Positions 32,969 to 42,423 of a stretch of 64,000 bases of DNA are shown in pieces. Position 1 is the first letter of the stretch. Every line of letters begins with the position of its first letter. The translations under genes were made by a program, and so were the position numbers. The stretch covers positions 62,001 to 126,000 of the forward strand of contig CBFIHZ010000003.1 of NCBI GenBank assembly GCA_965662545.1. The letters are read 5' to 3'. This stretch comes from CPC320 sp002684375. GTDB taxonomy: Bacteria > Pseudomonadota > Alphaproteobacteria > Rhodobacterales > Rhodobacteraceae. The notes below the pieces were generated by a model, which was not told the origin of the DNA, searched no databases, and was given only the letters and a program-made list of their open reading frames with translations.

Positions 32969-34165
32969 ATGCTGGGCGGCAAGCGCATTCTTTTAATTAT
33001 TGCGGGAGGCATTGCGGCTTACAAGTCGCTGGAACTGATCCGGCGACTGCGAGAGCGCGGTGCGATCATAACGCCGGTTATGACTAAAGCGTCCGAACAA
33101 TTTGTCACTCCGTTGTCAGTCGCAGCCCTTGCTGGGCAAAAACTGTACCGAGATTTATTTGATCTGACGGATGAGGCCGAGATGGGCCACATTGAGTTGT
33201 CGCGCAGCGCTGATTTACTTTTGGTGGCTCCTGCAACAGCGGATTTGATGGCGAAAATGGCCCATGGGCAAGCCAATGATCTCGCCTCGACGATTTTACT
33301 GGCGACGGATACACCGGTATTAGTGGCGCCTGCAATGAACGTGCGCATGTGGCAGCATCCGGCGACGCAGCGCAATCTAGCTGTGCTACAAGGTGATGGC
33401 ATCGCGTTTGTCGGTCCCGATGACGGAGACATGGCCTGTGGCGAGTTCGGCCCCGGGCGCATGTCTGAACCGTCGGCGATTGTGGCGGCTGTCGAGGCGA
33501 AATTGGCGGCGGGGCCCTTGTCGGGTAAACGTATTATTGTCACCTCAGGTCCCACGCATGAACCCATTGATCCGGTGCGCTATATCGCCAACCGCTCATC
33601 AGGGCGTCAGGGCAACGCGCTGGCCGCAGCGCTTGCGGTACTGGGCGCGGAGGTGGTGTTTATCACAGGCCCTGCGCAGAAAGCGGCCCCAGACGGGGTT
33701 CAGGTGGTACCCGTCGAGACTGCTCAGCAAATGCTCGAGGCGGTTGAACGTGCACTTCCCGCAGATGCCGCTGTGTGTGCCGCAGCGGTGGCCGATTGGC
33801 GCGTCGTGACGCCTGCGGCGCATAAAATGAAAAAGCAAAAAAATGTGGCGCCGCAGCTCACGTTTGCTGAAAACCCCGATATTCTGGCGCGTATAAGTCA
33901 GCGCAGCATAAATCGCCCGCAGTTGGTGGTTGGCTTTGCGGCGGAAACTGACGATCTGCTGGAAAACGCCACGGCCAAGCGCCAGCGCAAAGCCTGTGAC
34001 TGGATCGTTGCTAATGATGTCTCTGCTGATACCGGTATCATGGGCGGTGATGAAAATGCGGTGACATTGATTACCGATGCGGGGCCGGAATGCTGGCCGA
34101 GAGCACCGAAACACCAAGTTGCGGCACGATTGGCCCAGCGTATTGCAACGACCTTGGCATCATGA
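32969..34165 (+). CDS. coaBC: Phosphopantothenoylcysteine decarboxylase / phosphopantothenate-cysteine ligase
   Basis: This bifunctional coenzyme A enzyme is 398 residues. The N-terminal FMN-dependent decarboxylase part has LIIAGGIAAYKSLELIRRLRE and VAPAMNVRMWQHPA. The C-terminal CTP-dependent ligase has VTSGPTHEPIDPVRYIANRSSG and AAVADWR. The GTG one codon earlier could be used; the ATG at 32969 has AGAGGT at 8 nt. Its TGA overlaps the dut ATG by 4 nt. Confidence 0.97.
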   Translation: MLGGKRILLIIAGGIAAYKSLELIRRLRERGAIITPVMTKASEQFVTPLSVAALAGQKLYRDLFDLTDEAEMGHIELSRSADLLLVAPATADLMAKMAHGQANDLASTILLATDTPVLVAPAMNVRMWQHPATQRNLAVLQGDGIAFVGPDDGDMACGEFGPGRMSEPSAIVAAVEAKLAAGPLSGKRIIVTSGPTHEPIDPVRYIANRSSGRQGNALAAALAVLGAEVVFITGPAQKAAPDGVQVVPVETAQQMLEAVERALPADAAVCAAAVADWRVVTPAAHKMKKQKNVAPQLTFAENPDILARISQRSINRPQLVVGFAAETDDLLENATAKRQRKACDWIVANDVSADTGIMGGDENAVTLITDAGPECWPRAPKHQVAARLAQRIATTLAS

Positions 34166-34623
34166 CCATGTTACAGCTTGCTTGGACCGATGAGGCCGAT
34201 CAACGCGTGGCGTTGCCCAGCTATGAAACACAGGGTGCGGCGGGCGCCGATTTGCGTGCGAACTTTGCGGCGGATCAGCGTGATGGTATAAGCCTGTCGC
34301 CTGGCGCGCGCGCCCTAATACCCACCGGATTGCGGTTGGCCATCCCGCGGGGGTTTGAGGTGCAGATCCGGCCGCGCTCGGGGCTGGCGCTCAAACATGG
34401 CATCACTTTACTGAATACGCCCGGCACGATTGACAGCGATTATCGCGGTCCACTGGGGGTGATCATGTATAACTCTGGCGAGCAGGCTTTTCAGATTGCC
34501 CATGGCGACCGTATTGCCCAGATGGTGCTGGCGCCGGTTGTACAGGCTGCGTTCACTCTTGTGGCCAAACTGGATGAGACTACGCGCGGGGCGGGTGGCT
34601 TTGGCTCGACGGGACAGCGCTGA
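34162..34623 (+). CDS. dut: dUTP diphosphatase
   Basis: Dut hydrolyses dUTP to dUMP and pyrophosphate, keeping uracil out of DNA. The 153-residue trimer-type enzyme has the five motifs: GAAGADLRA, IRPRSGLALKHG, GTIDSDYRGPLGV, GDRIAQMVLAP and the C-terminal RGAGGFGSTG. It overlaps coaBC by 4 nt, and the MoeB-like gene by one base (TGATG), so the three are translationally coupled. Confidence 0.97.
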   Translation: MTMLQLAWTDEADQRVALPSYETQGAAGADLRANFAADQRDGISLSPGARALIPTGLRLAIPRGFEVQIRPRSGLALKHGITLLNTPGTIDSDYRGPLGVIMYNSGEQAFQIAHGDRIAQMVLAPVVQAAFTLVAKLDETTRGAGGFGSTGQR

Positions 34624-35714
34624 TGCTGTTGGTATTTCTGATTGCAGCGGGTCTGTGGGGGGGTGGTGCTTTTATGGGCGTGCCGCGCCGGTCGCGGCTC
34701 ACCGTTCTGGGCGGATTATATATTGCCGTGCTTGCGCTACAATTGGTTTTGCCCACGGGGCATGTTCTGCGCCAAGCCACTGGAGAGACGCCGGCGCTTT
34801 GGTTGCTTTTGGGGGCTGCCGTAGCGATGGTTCTGGTCTATCGACGGGGACTTGGATGGTTGCAGGCACGGGCCGCGCTCCAGCGAGATGCGGCGACGCC
34901 CGAACCGGCAGGTGAGACATTTTCAGACACCGAACTTGAGCGCTATGCCCGCCATGTTGTGCTGCGCGAATTGGGTGGGCCGGGACAGCGCAAACTCAAA
35001 CAGGCCCGGGTGCTTGTGATCGGGGCCGGCGGTCTTGGAGCGCCGGCATTGCAATATCTGGCCGCAGCCGGCATCGGCACCATTGGCGTGATCGATGACG
35101 ATCAGGTGGAAAATGCCAACTTGCAACGGCAGGTGATCCACCGCGACGCCGATATTGGCAAGCCCAAGGTGTTCTCAGCCGAGTCGGCGATGCTGGCACA
35201 AAACCCCTATGTCAAAGTGCGGCCTTATCACCGGCGGTTGACCGCTGACATTGCTGAGGATCTGTTTGCTGATTATGACGTAATCTTGGATGGCTGTGAT
35301 AATTTCGAGACGCGCTATCTTGTCAACCGCACTGCGGTCAAACTGCAAAAACCGCTGATTTCAGGGGCTCTTTCACAGTGGGAGGGGCAGCTCAGTGTCT
35401 TTGATCCGGCTTGTGATACGCCGTGCTACGAATGTATTTTTGCCACTGCCCCTGCCGACGGGCTTGCGCCTTCTTGCGCGATGGCGGGCGTGTTGGGGCC
35501 TTTACCTGGTGTCGTTGGCGCAATGATGGCGGTTGAGGCGATCAAGGTGGTGGCACAGGCCGGTGCGGCGCTGCGGGGTGAGATGTTGATCTATGATGCG
35601 CTTTATGGAGAGAGCCGAAAGCTGACGATCAAACCCCGTGTTGACTGTCCGGTCTGTGGCAAGGCTGATGTGGAAAAACCGACTTCTTTCTTAACAACGG
35701 GCACCGGAAATTAA
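34623..35714 (+). CDS. Membrane-anchored MoeB/ThiF-type E1 adenylyltransferase
   Basis: This 363-residue protein has three predicted N-terminal membrane segments (about 1-18, 27-46 and 58-74) fused to a MoeB/ThiF/HesA domain. The ATP motif GAGGLG is at 134-139. DDDQVENANLQRQVIH and DGCDNFETRYLVN follow. Zinc cysteines are C268/C271 and C342/C345, and C285 lies at the catalytic-cysteine position in APSCAMAGVLGPLPG. Such enzymes adenylate a ubiquitin-like sulfur carrier (MoaD or ThiS). No carrier gene is adjacent. The membrane part is an unusual addition. Confidence 0.88.
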   Translation: MLLVFLIAAGLWGGGAFMGVPRRSRLTVLGGLYIAVLALQLVLPTGHVLRQATGETPALWLLLGAAVAMVLVYRRGLGWLQARAALQRDAATPEPAGETFSDTELERYARHVVLRELGGPGQRKLKQARVLVIGAGGLGAPALQYLAAAGIGTIGVIDDDQVENANLQRQVIHRDADIGKPKVFSAESAMLAQNPYVKVRPYHRRLTADIAEDLFADYDVILDGCDNFETRYLVNRTAVKLQKPLISGALSQWEGQLSVFDPACDTPCYECIFATAPADGLAPSCAMAGVLGPLPGVVGAMMAVEAIKVVAQAGAALRGEMLIYDALYGESRKLTIKPRVDCPVCGKADVEKPTSFLTTGTGN

Positions 35715-35736
35715 ACGGGCCTTACAGGAGATTTTT

Positions 35737-37752
35737 ATGACCAACCCCTTATTACAACCGTGGAATACCCCGTTTGAAATCGCCCCGTTTCAAGACATAT
35801 CCGACAGTGATTTTGCGCCCGCCTTTGCCAGTGCACTGGCTGAAGATATGGCAGAGACGCTGGCTGTGGCGCACGGCTCTGACGCGCCCAGTTTTGCCAA
35901 TACAGTTGAGGCTCTGGCGCGCACGGGCAAGGCTTTGGAAAAGGTGCTATCGGTTTTCTACACGGTCTCAGGAGCTGATAGCAACGCCACACGCGAGAAT
36001 TTGATGCGGGATTTTTCGCCTAAACTTGCGGCCCATAGCTCGGCAATTTATAGTAATAAAGAGCTGTTTGCCCGCATTGATACGCTGTGGCAAAACCGCG
36101 AAAATCTGGAACTGACTGCTGAACAAAATCGCGTTTTGATGTTGAGTCACCGCGCCTTTGTCCGTGCCGGCGCCGGTCTTGAGGGCGCGGATGAGGCGCG
36201 GATGAAAGTGATCAAATCGCGGTTGGCAGTGATTGGAACCCAGTTTTCGCAAAATCTGCTGGCCGACGAGCGCAGTTGGTACATGGAGCTATCGGATGAT
36301 GATCTTGAAGGGCTGCCTGAGTTTTTAATAGCAGCAAGCAAAAATGCCGGTGCCGAGAAGGGTCTTGCCAGTCCGATTGTCACCCTATCGCGCTCGATTA
36401 TGACGCCGTTTTTGCAGTTCTCGCCCCGGCGCGATCTGCGGGCTCGCGCCTATGCGGCATGGGCGGCGCGCGGGGCCAATGACGGGGCGACCGACAACCG
36501 CGCATTGGCCGCCGAAATGCTGGCGCTGCGCAAAGAGATGGCGGATTTGTTGGGCTATGAGGATTTTGCCTCGTTCAAGCTTGAGACCGAAATGGCCAAG
36601 ACGCCGGAAAACGTGCGTGATCTTCTGACCTCGGTTTGGGAGCCGGCGAAAGCGCAGGCCAATAAAGATGCTGATGTGCTGACCCGCAGGATGCATCAAG
36701 ATGGCATTACCGGTGATCTCGAGCCATGGGATTGGCGCTATTATGCAGAACAACGCCGCCAGGCCGAGCACGATCTGGATGAGGCGAAGATCAAGCCGTA
36801 TTTCCAGCTTGACCAGATGATTGCGGCCAGCTTTGACTGTGCCAATCGGCTGTTTGGATTGCAGTTCACGCCGGTGGATGTGCCGCTTTATCATCCGGAT
36901 TGCCGTGCTTGGGAGGTGACCCGCGACGGGCGCCATGTGGCGCTGTTTATTGGCGACTATTTTGCCCGTGGCTCAAAACGTTCTGGTGCTTGGTGTTCGG
37001 CAATGCGGTCGCAAGCCAAGTTTCCCCAAACCCAGGCACCGATTGTGATCAATGTGTGCAATTTTGCCAAGGCTCATCCGGCACTGTTGTCGTTTGACGA
37101 TGCGCGCACTTTATTCCACGAGTTTGGTCATGCGCTGCATCAAATGTTGTCGGATGTGACCTATGAGATGGTGTCGGGGACTTCGGTGCCGCGTGATTTT
37201 GTCGAACTGCCCAGCCAGCTTTATGAGCATTGGCTCGAGGTGCCTGACGTATTGCAGAAATTTGCTACACACGCCGAAACTGGCGCGGTGATACCTCAGG
37301 ATTTGCTGGAAAAATTGCTGGGGGCCGCGACCTTTGACATGGGGTTTCAAACCGTCGAATATATCGCCTCGGCGATGGTGGATCTGGAGTATCATACCAC
37401 AGATGTGCCCGCTGATATTATGATGCGTCAGGCTGAAATTCTAGCCGGTATGGGCCTGCCGCACGCCATCGGGATGCGCCACGCCACCCCGCAATTCGCG
37501 CATGTCTTTTCGGGGGGGCATTATGCCAGCGCCTATTACAGCTATATGTGGTCTGAGGTGATGGATGCCGATGCCTTTGCGGCTTTTGAAGAAAAGGGCG
37601 ATGCGTTTGATCCCGAACTGGCCCAGTCTCTTGAGGCCAATATTCTGTCAACCGGCGGTTCGCAGGATCCCGAGGTGTTGTACACGGCGTACCGCGGACG
37701 CTTGCCGGGGGTTGATGCCTTGCTGAAAGGCCGCGGTTTGGTGGCGGCCTAA
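35737..37752 (+). CDS. M3-family oligopeptidase (PrlC/Dcp type)
   Basis: This 671-residue cytoplasmic zinc metallopeptidase degrades short peptides, including cleaved signal peptides in related systems. The active site FHEFGHALHQML lies near residue 463, with the third zinc ligand region FVELPSQLYEHW downstream. No signal peptide is present. Length and layout fit oligopeptidase A or dipeptidyl carboxypeptidase; the two cannot be told apart by eye. It is 22 nt after the MoeB-like gene. Confidence 0.94.
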   Translation: MTNPLLQPWNTPFEIAPFQDISDSDFAPAFASALAEDMAETLAVAHGSDAPSFANTVEALARTGKALEKVLSVFYTVSGADSNATRENLMRDFSPKLAAHSSAIYSNKELFARIDTLWQNRENLELTAEQNRVLMLSHRAFVRAGAGLEGADEARMKVIKSRLAVIGTQFSQNLLADERSWYMELSDDDLEGLPEFLIAASKNAGAEKGLASPIVTLSRSIMTPFLQFSPRRDLRARAYAAWAARGANDGATDNRALAAEMLALRKEMADLLGYEDFASFKLETEMAKTPENVRDLLTSVWEPAKAQANKDADVLTRRMHQDGITGDLEPWDWRYYAEQRRQAEHDLDEAKIKPYFQLDQMIAASFDCANRLFGLQFTPVDVPLYHPDCRAWEVTRDGRHVALFIGDYFARGSKRSGAWCSAMRSQAKFPQTQAPIVINVCNFAKAHPALLSFDDARTLFHEFGHALHQMLSDVTYEMVSGTSVPRDFVELPSQLYEHWLEVPDVLQKFATHAETGAVIPQDLLEKLLGAATFDMGFQTVEYIASAMVDLEYHTTDVPADIMMRQAEILAGMGLPHAIGMRHATPQFAHVFSGGHYASAYYSYMWSEVMDADAFAAFEEKGDAFDPELAQSLEANILSTGGSQDPEVLYTAYRGRLPGVDALLKGRGLVAA

Positions 37753-37801
37753 CAGGCCGAAAGCTGAGGGCTGAGATAATGGTATCTATGCGTCGGGAGG
37801 C

Positions 37802-38794
37802 CTAAAACTCCTGCCGACTCAGGCGATAACCGGCGCTTTTTAACTGGGCGAGAACACCATCTGAGCCGTGCAGATGCGCGGCCCCCACCGCGACAACGAT
37901 CGTGTCTGTGCTGGTGGTGTCGATGATGTGTGGCATCCATGCTAAATTTCGCTGGCGCAACAGGGTCGCCTGCAACTTGTCAAAGGCCTCTTCAATTTCA
38001 CGGTTGCTCAGGGCGCTGACGCGTTTCGCATGCAGCTTTGCCAGATACCAACTGGCGGCATGGGATTGATCAAAATAGCTGTTGAGCAGCGTCACCAATC
38101 CGTCGGCGCTGTCTTGGTCTGATAACAGGCCAGCGCGCATCATCGCGATCTGCGTGTCAATCGGTTCGCTGGAAAATAAGGAAAATATCGTGTCATAGGG
38201 TTCTAACGCCTGCAGTGGCACGCCATTCTTGGCGGCATAGCCCATGATTAGATGGTCAAGGCCGCGGCCTTCGCCCATAGCTGACAGTACACAAGGCGGG
38301 ACCGACAGTAGAACCGACAGGTACCAAGGTTGAAATTTTGCGGCCATAAAGCTTGGAATGTTGCGGGCTTGTGCCGCTTTTGAAAGTTGATCCCACTCCT
38401 CCGGGTCCAGCAGATCAATCAATGTTGGCCCTTGGGTTAAAAAGACCAGCTCGGGCCTTTCGCTGAGCGCGCGCTGAAGCTGGGCCTGTTCTTTCGGCGT
38501 CATCTCAAGATAGATTCGATCTGCGGCCGCCAGAACGGGTGACAGCCGGTCAAATACCGGACCAAGTCGCGCGTCGCCCAAATGCACTGTTCCTATCACG
38601 CTGATCTGGTGTTGATCTTTTTCGGCCAGCCAGTGATTGCCGGAAGGATACGGGGTGCTGTGATGAAAGGCTTGCAGTTCGGCCTGTTCGGCGGCTGACA
38701 GCAGCGGGCGCAAATCGCGGCCCTCACAGGCGGCGTTAAGGGTAGATAGTGGGCAGAATATCAGCGTCGCAGCAGTGATCAAGCGGGCGATCAT
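37802..38794 (-). CDS. TraB/GumN-family secreted protein
   Basis: This 330-residue protein has a signal peptide (MIARLITAATLIFCPLSTLNA). It belongs to the TraB/PrgY/GumN family, related to erythromycin-esterase-like and Tiki metallopeptidase folds. The paired motifs are VIGTVHLGD near the N-terminus and VVAVGAAHLHGSDGV near the C-terminus. Activity in bacteria is uncertain. The frame is open 57 nt further upstream, but the ATG at 38794 begins the signal peptide. Convergent with the M3 peptidase. Confidence 0.87.
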   Translation of the reverse strand: MIARLITAATLIFCPLSTLNAACEGRDLRPLLSAAEQAELQAFHHSTPYPSGNHWLAEKDQHQISVIGTVHLGDARLGPVFDRLSPVLAAADRIYLEMTPKEQAQLQRALSERPELVFLTQGPTLIDLLDPEEWDQLSKAAQARNIPSFMAAKFQPWYLSVLLSVPPCVLSAMGEGRGLDHLIMGYAAKNGVPLQALEPYDTIFSLFSSEPIDTQIAMMRAGLLSDQDSADGLVTLLNSYFDQSHAASWYLAKLHAKRVSALSNREIEEAFDKLQATLLRQRNLAWMPHIIDTTSTDTIVVAVGAAHLHGSDGVLAQLKSAGYRLSRQEF

Positions 38795-38987
38795 CGGGTC
38801 ATAATCCTTTGTGCCGTGTTCCGTAGCAAGCTTAGAAGCTGTCTGTAGCACGTGCTTTGAGATCAGGCAAAGTCTGGCAGTGGCGAGGTGTTGTTTGATC
38901 CCCGAGTTCCTATGGCCGCGCGCGGTTTGTAATTGTAAACCATGGGCCTACGTGGCAAAGGCGGGTGTCACTGCGGGGAGATAAGCG

Positions 38988-39956
38988 ATGAAATTGGCGG
39001 AAACGGTGACCTTTGGAGGCTCTGGTCTGGATCGGGCGGCTCATCTGCGGGATGATTCGGCAGCGCTTGAGGCGGCGCGCTGCAACCCCGATGCGCGAGC
39101 GATATTATTTTGGCGTAGCAAACCGCTTTTGACAGGCGAGACCTGTGACCAGTTGGTCCGCCTTGGGATGGATCACCCGATTTTACAGCTGGCCGGCCCG
39201 CTGGTGTTATTTGCTGGATTGGAGGCGGGGCAGCCGCGGTTTGTGTTCGAACTATCCAACTGGGATCCGACCGATCAGGAACTGTCGAGCCTCGGGGCGT
39301 TTTTGGACCCCAGCCAACAACATCACCCCAGCCTGCCTGAGGATCATTTGTTTTGCGAATTGCGGGCGCGGATGTGGGATCTTAGCCCTCGCGACGCCGA
39401 GTTGGCCGCGCTGGCGCGCGGGTTGCTTGCCTGGCATGCCAGCCATGGATTTTGCACCCGGTGCGGTCAGCCGACCCAAGACGATTCGGCCGGGTGGCAA
39501 CGCTGCTGTGCAGGCTGTGGCAGCCGTCATTTCCCGCGTACTGATCCTGTGGTCATCATGTTGATTACGCATCAGAACAAGGTTCTACTTGGGCGGTCGC
39601 CGGGCTGGCCCGAGGGCATGTATTCACTGCTTGCCGGTTTTGTGGAACCAGGTGAAACCATCGAGGCGGCGGTACGTCGCGAGGTGTTTGAAGAGGCGGG
39701 TGTGACCGTGGGCGAGGTCGGCTATCTGGCTAGTCAACCCTGGCCCTTTCCGGCCTCACTGATGTTGGGCTGCCGCGGAGAGGCGACCTCACAGGAGATC
39801 ACGATCGATCCGGTTGAGATCGAAGACGCCCGCTGGGTGACGCGTGAGGAGATGGCCGAGGTGTCTGCGGGCAACCATCCTGAGATTCGTCCGGCGCGCA
39901 AAGGCGCAATTGCGCATTTTATTTTACACAACTGGCTTGCAGATCGTCTGGACTAG
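38988..39956 (+). CDS. nudC: NAD(+) diphosphatase NudC (NADH pyrophosphatase)
   Basis: NudC hydrolyses NADH or NAD to NMN(H) and AMP, and removes NAD caps from RNA in E. coli. The 322-residue protein has a zinc ribbon (CTRCG, then CCAGC) near residues 156-182. The Nudix box GFVEPGETIEAAVRREVFEE carries on to AGV. The NudC-specific SQPWPFPASLM follows. GGGGAG precedes the ATG. Confidence 0.96.
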   Translation: MKLAETVTFGGSGLDRAAHLRDDSAALEAARCNPDARAILFWRSKPLLTGETCDQLVRLGMDHPILQLAGPLVLFAGLEAGQPRFVFELSNWDPTDQELSSLGAFLDPSQQHHPSLPEDHLFCELRARMWDLSPRDAELAALARGLLAWHASHGFCTRCGQPTQDDSAGWQRCCAGCGSRHFPRTDPVVIMLITHQNKVLLGRSPGWPEGMYSLLAGFVEPGETIEAAVRREVFEEAGVTVGEVGYLASQPWPFPASLMLGCRGEATSQEITIDPVEIEDARWVTREEMAEVSAGNHPEIRPARKGAIAHFILHNWLADRLD

Positions 39957-40001
39957 GGGGATGATGCCCTACGGATATTTTTAAATTTGATGGATTGATC
40001 A

Positions 40002-40460
40002 GTGCTATTTGAAACTTTGGACGAGATTTCCGTCCCGATTGCCGAGGTATTTGCGGCGGTGACGGCAGGCCGCGCGATCGAGCGGTTTGCCGCCAAGCGC
40101 GGGTTGATCCTGCGACGGGTTGATCTGGCGGGTGGGCCCGGGCTGGGGCCATTTTGGTCCACATCCTTTCAGTTTCGTGGGGCGACCCGGCAGGCTTTGG
40201 TCGATGTGATAAAGTTCGAGCCGGACCACCTGCTGTGTTTTCAAACCCAAGTTCAGGGTTTGACCACCGAGTTTACCATCCGGTTTACTCCGCTTTCAGA
40301 GTGCCAGACCAGACTGTCTTTTAGGATCGAATTACTGCCCAATGCGCTGCCTGCTGGAATTTTTGTGCATTCACTCAGGTTTGCGCGGGCGCGGATCACC
40401 GCGCGGTTTGCGCAGGGTGTTGGCGAGCTTTTGCAAGAAATAACTGCTGGTCCGAATTAG
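40002..40460 (+). CDS. SRPBCC (START-like) domain protein
   Basis: This 152-residue protein is compatible with the SRPBCC lipid- or ligand-binding fold: an N-terminal strand, a helix (IAEVFAAVTAGRAIERFAAK), antiparallel strands, and a long C-terminal helix. It starts at GTG 40002; the in-frame ATG 12 nt earlier is closed by a stop. The ribosome binding site is weak. No enzymatic motif was recognised. It lies 45 nt after nudC and may be co-transcribed. Confidence 0.7.
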   Translation: MLFETLDEISVPIAEVFAAVTAGRAIERFAAKRGLILRRVDLAGGPGLGPFWSTSFQFRGATRQALVDVIKFEPDHLLCFQTQVQGLTTEFTIRFTPLSECQTRLSFRIELLPNALPAGIFVHSLRFARARITARFAQGVGELLQEITAGPN

Positions 40461-40833
40461 GCGTGGTTGCGCCAGATCAAGGGTCTTTGCGGCGCGTTTT
40501 AGGTTTGGACAGTCCAAAGAACCATCTGCGGCCCAATTGGTTTCAGTTTTTACCCAAATCTCAGGCGCGCACCGAGACCGGACTTTTGCCTGTAAATTTG
40601 CAAGTTAAAATTAGAAACGGCACGCGATCGCGTTGAAGGGGGCATCGGTCTCTGAGTGGCAAAGGCATCTTCTTTTCCACCGGTATCCACATCGCAATGC
40701 GCCGAGAGCGCGGCTCACTCGCGCCGTTTCGCAGGCTGAGAAGATCAGATCACGAGAGCAATGCCCGTTTGGGCATCCGGAGTTGAGTACAAACGCGACT
40801 GATTCGGGTCAATTTAGGTGCGGGGCCTCAGCC
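40461..40833. other. Gene-free gap between SRPBCC gene and pheA
   Basis: 373 bases between convergent genes. No credible coding frame is present. One perfect small hairpin occurs at 40761-40776 (ATGCCC, loop GTTT, GGGCAT) without a T-run on either strand. It may be a transcription end region or decayed sequence. Confidence 0.5.
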
Positions 40834-41664
40834 TCACCGTGGCCGGTTCACCGGATAAACCCCTAAGATTTTAATTTTATCAGTGAAATATTCCAGCTCT
40901 TCCATGGCCAGCTTGACGTTTGCGTCTTCGGGATGTCCCTCAATGTCGGCATGAAACTGGGTTGCGGTAAACGATCCACCGACCATATAGCTTTCCAACT
41001 TGGTCATATTTACTCCGTTGGTGGCAAACCCGCCCATTGCTTTATAAAGTGCGGCGGGAATGTTGCGCACCTGAAACACAAAGCTGGTCATCATACCGCG
41101 ATCGCCGCGGCGGCTATAGTCTGGCGCGCGCGCCATAATGACAAAACGCGTTGTGTTATTGTCATTATCCTCAATATCCTGCGCCAAAATATCAAGACCG
41201 TAAATTTCGCCTGCCAAGCTGCTGGCAAGCGCTGCCAAACTGGGATCGGCGGTCTTGGCGACATGTTTTGCAGAACCGGCAGTGTCGGCTCCGGTAACCC
41301 GGTGGATGCCATGTTCGCTTAAAAATCCGCGACATTGGCCTAAAAGCACCGTGTGGCTCATTGCGGAGGTGATCTGAGGCAGCGTGGTTCCAGGCACTGA
41401 TAGCAGGCTGATGCGCACTCGGACGAAGGCCTCGTCAATTATATGCAAGCCGGAGTCGGGCAGCAGCGAATGGATGTCTGCCACACGTCCTGCGGTAGAG
41501 TTTTCTACTGGTAACATTGCCAGTTCTGCCGTGCCCGAGCGCACGGCCTCGATGGCATCTTCAAACGTGCGGCATGGTAACGGACGCTTGTCGGGATATG
41601 CCTCGCGGCAGGCTTCGTGTGAATAAGCGCCAAGTTCGCCTTGAAAGGCAATTTTAAACTGCAT
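40834..41664 (-). CDS. pheA: Prephenate dehydratase (monofunctional)
   Basis: This enzyme converts prephenate to phenylpyruvate in phenylalanine synthesis. At 276 residues it has the dehydratase domain (IAFQGELGAYSHEA, then MLPVENSTAGRV, and DNNTTRFVIM) and a C-terminal ACT domain with the ESYMVGG effector region (usually ESRP). It has no chorismate mutase part. The frame runs 420 nt further upstream, but MQFKIAFQGE is the family start at ATG 41664. Confidence 0.95.
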   Translation of the reverse strand: MQFKIAFQGELGAYSHEACREAYPDKRPLPCRTFEDAIEAVRSGTAELAMLPVENSTAGRVADIHSLLPDSGLHIIDEAFVRVRISLLSVPGTTLPQITSAMSHTVLLGQCRGFLSEHGIHRVTGADTAGSAKHVAKTADPSLAALASSLAGEIYGLDILAQDIEDNDNNTTRFVIMARAPDYSRRGDRGMMTSFVFQVRNIPAALYKAMGGFATNGVNMTKLESYMVGGSFTATQFHADIEGHPEDANVKLAMEELEYFTDKIKILGVYPVNRPR

Positions 41665-41784
41665 CAGATAGATTCCCGTCACTTTAACCCAACTCGGGCG
41701 TTTGGTCGCGGTAACTACACCTTGCGTCCGCCTATGGGAAGCGGATACATAACACTTGATTGATAGCGAATAGGTACCTGAGCG

Positions 41785-42303
41785 ATGCTTGATACGATGA
41801 CAATGACCAAAATTTTGGGTGGGTTTTGTGGCGCCTTCCTGATTTTCCTTCTGGGCAATTGGGTTGCGGAAGAACTTTACCATGTCGGCGGCAGTGGACA
41901 CGGTGATCATAAACAGGCCTATGTCATTGATACCGGAGAAGAAGAGGCTGATACGGCGCAAGAAGAGGGCCCAGACTTTGCCACTTTGCTGGCCGCTGCG
42001 GATACCGGCAAAGGTGCCAAGGTGTTCAGCAAGTGTAAAGCCTGCCATAAACTGGAAGCTGGAGCCAATGGAACCGGCCCACATCTGTATGGGGTCGTCG
42101 ATCGTGCTGTAGCTGTCGAGGCAGACTACAAGTACTCTGGCGCATTGATTGCGGTCGCCGAGGTTTGGACAGCAGAGAACCTGAACGGGTTTCTGGAAAA
42201 TCCAAAATCCTATGCGCCGGGCACCAAAATGGGATTTTCCGGTTTGAAAAAAGAGACGGATCGCGCCAACTTGATCGCCTATTTGGCAACGATAGGCGAA
42301 TAG
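41785..42303 (+). CDS. Membrane-anchored c-type cytochrome (CycM/cyt c552-like)
   Basis: This 172-residue protein has one N-terminal membrane anchor (about residues 8-27), an acidic flexible linker rich in Glu, and a class I cytochrome c domain. The haem site is CKACH at 84-88; M149 in GTKMGF is the likely sixth ligand. It probably shuttles electrons between the bc1 complex and a terminal oxidase at the periplasmic face. It is divergent from pheA. Confidence 0.93.
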   Translation: MLDTMTMTKILGGFCGAFLIFLLGNWVAEELYHVGGSGHGDHKQAYVIDTGEEEADTAQEEGPDFATLLAAADTGKGAKVFSKCKACHKLEAGANGTGPHLYGVVDRAVAVEADYKYSGALIAVAEVWTAENLNGFLENPKSYAPGTKMGFSGLKKETDRANLIAYLATIGE

Positions 42304-42329
42304 TCAGACCCTCACACGATCTTGAAGTT

Positions 42330-42357
42330 AGCCATCGCCCTGCGCGGTGGCTTTTTT
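42330..42357 (+). terminator. Intrinsic terminator after the cytochrome gene
   Basis: AGCCATCGC pairs with GCGGTGGCT (one G-U) around the loop CCTGC, followed by a T-run. The sequence is nearly the same as the terminator after rplQ, sharing GCCCTGCGC and GTGGCTTTTTT. Confidence 0.88.
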
Positions 42358-42423
42358 ACATCTAAAGCGCGTTAATCACAAAAAATTCAATAAAACGCCG
42401 CTTGCGCATGGCAAAGCCGACCC

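Noticed and set aside
14440..40619. Identical 13-mer AAAATTAGAAACG at 14440 and 40607
   Set aside because: In 64 kb many 13-mers recur by chance, and the flanking bases differ, so it is not called a repeat.
40633..40866. 77-codon open frame in the gap before pheA
   Set aside because: No convincing ribosome binding site, no family motifs, and it runs into the end of pheA on the other strand.
41755..41784. FNR-type site TTGATTGAT upstream of the cytochrome gene
   Set aside because: The second half-site ATCAA is missing at the required spacing.
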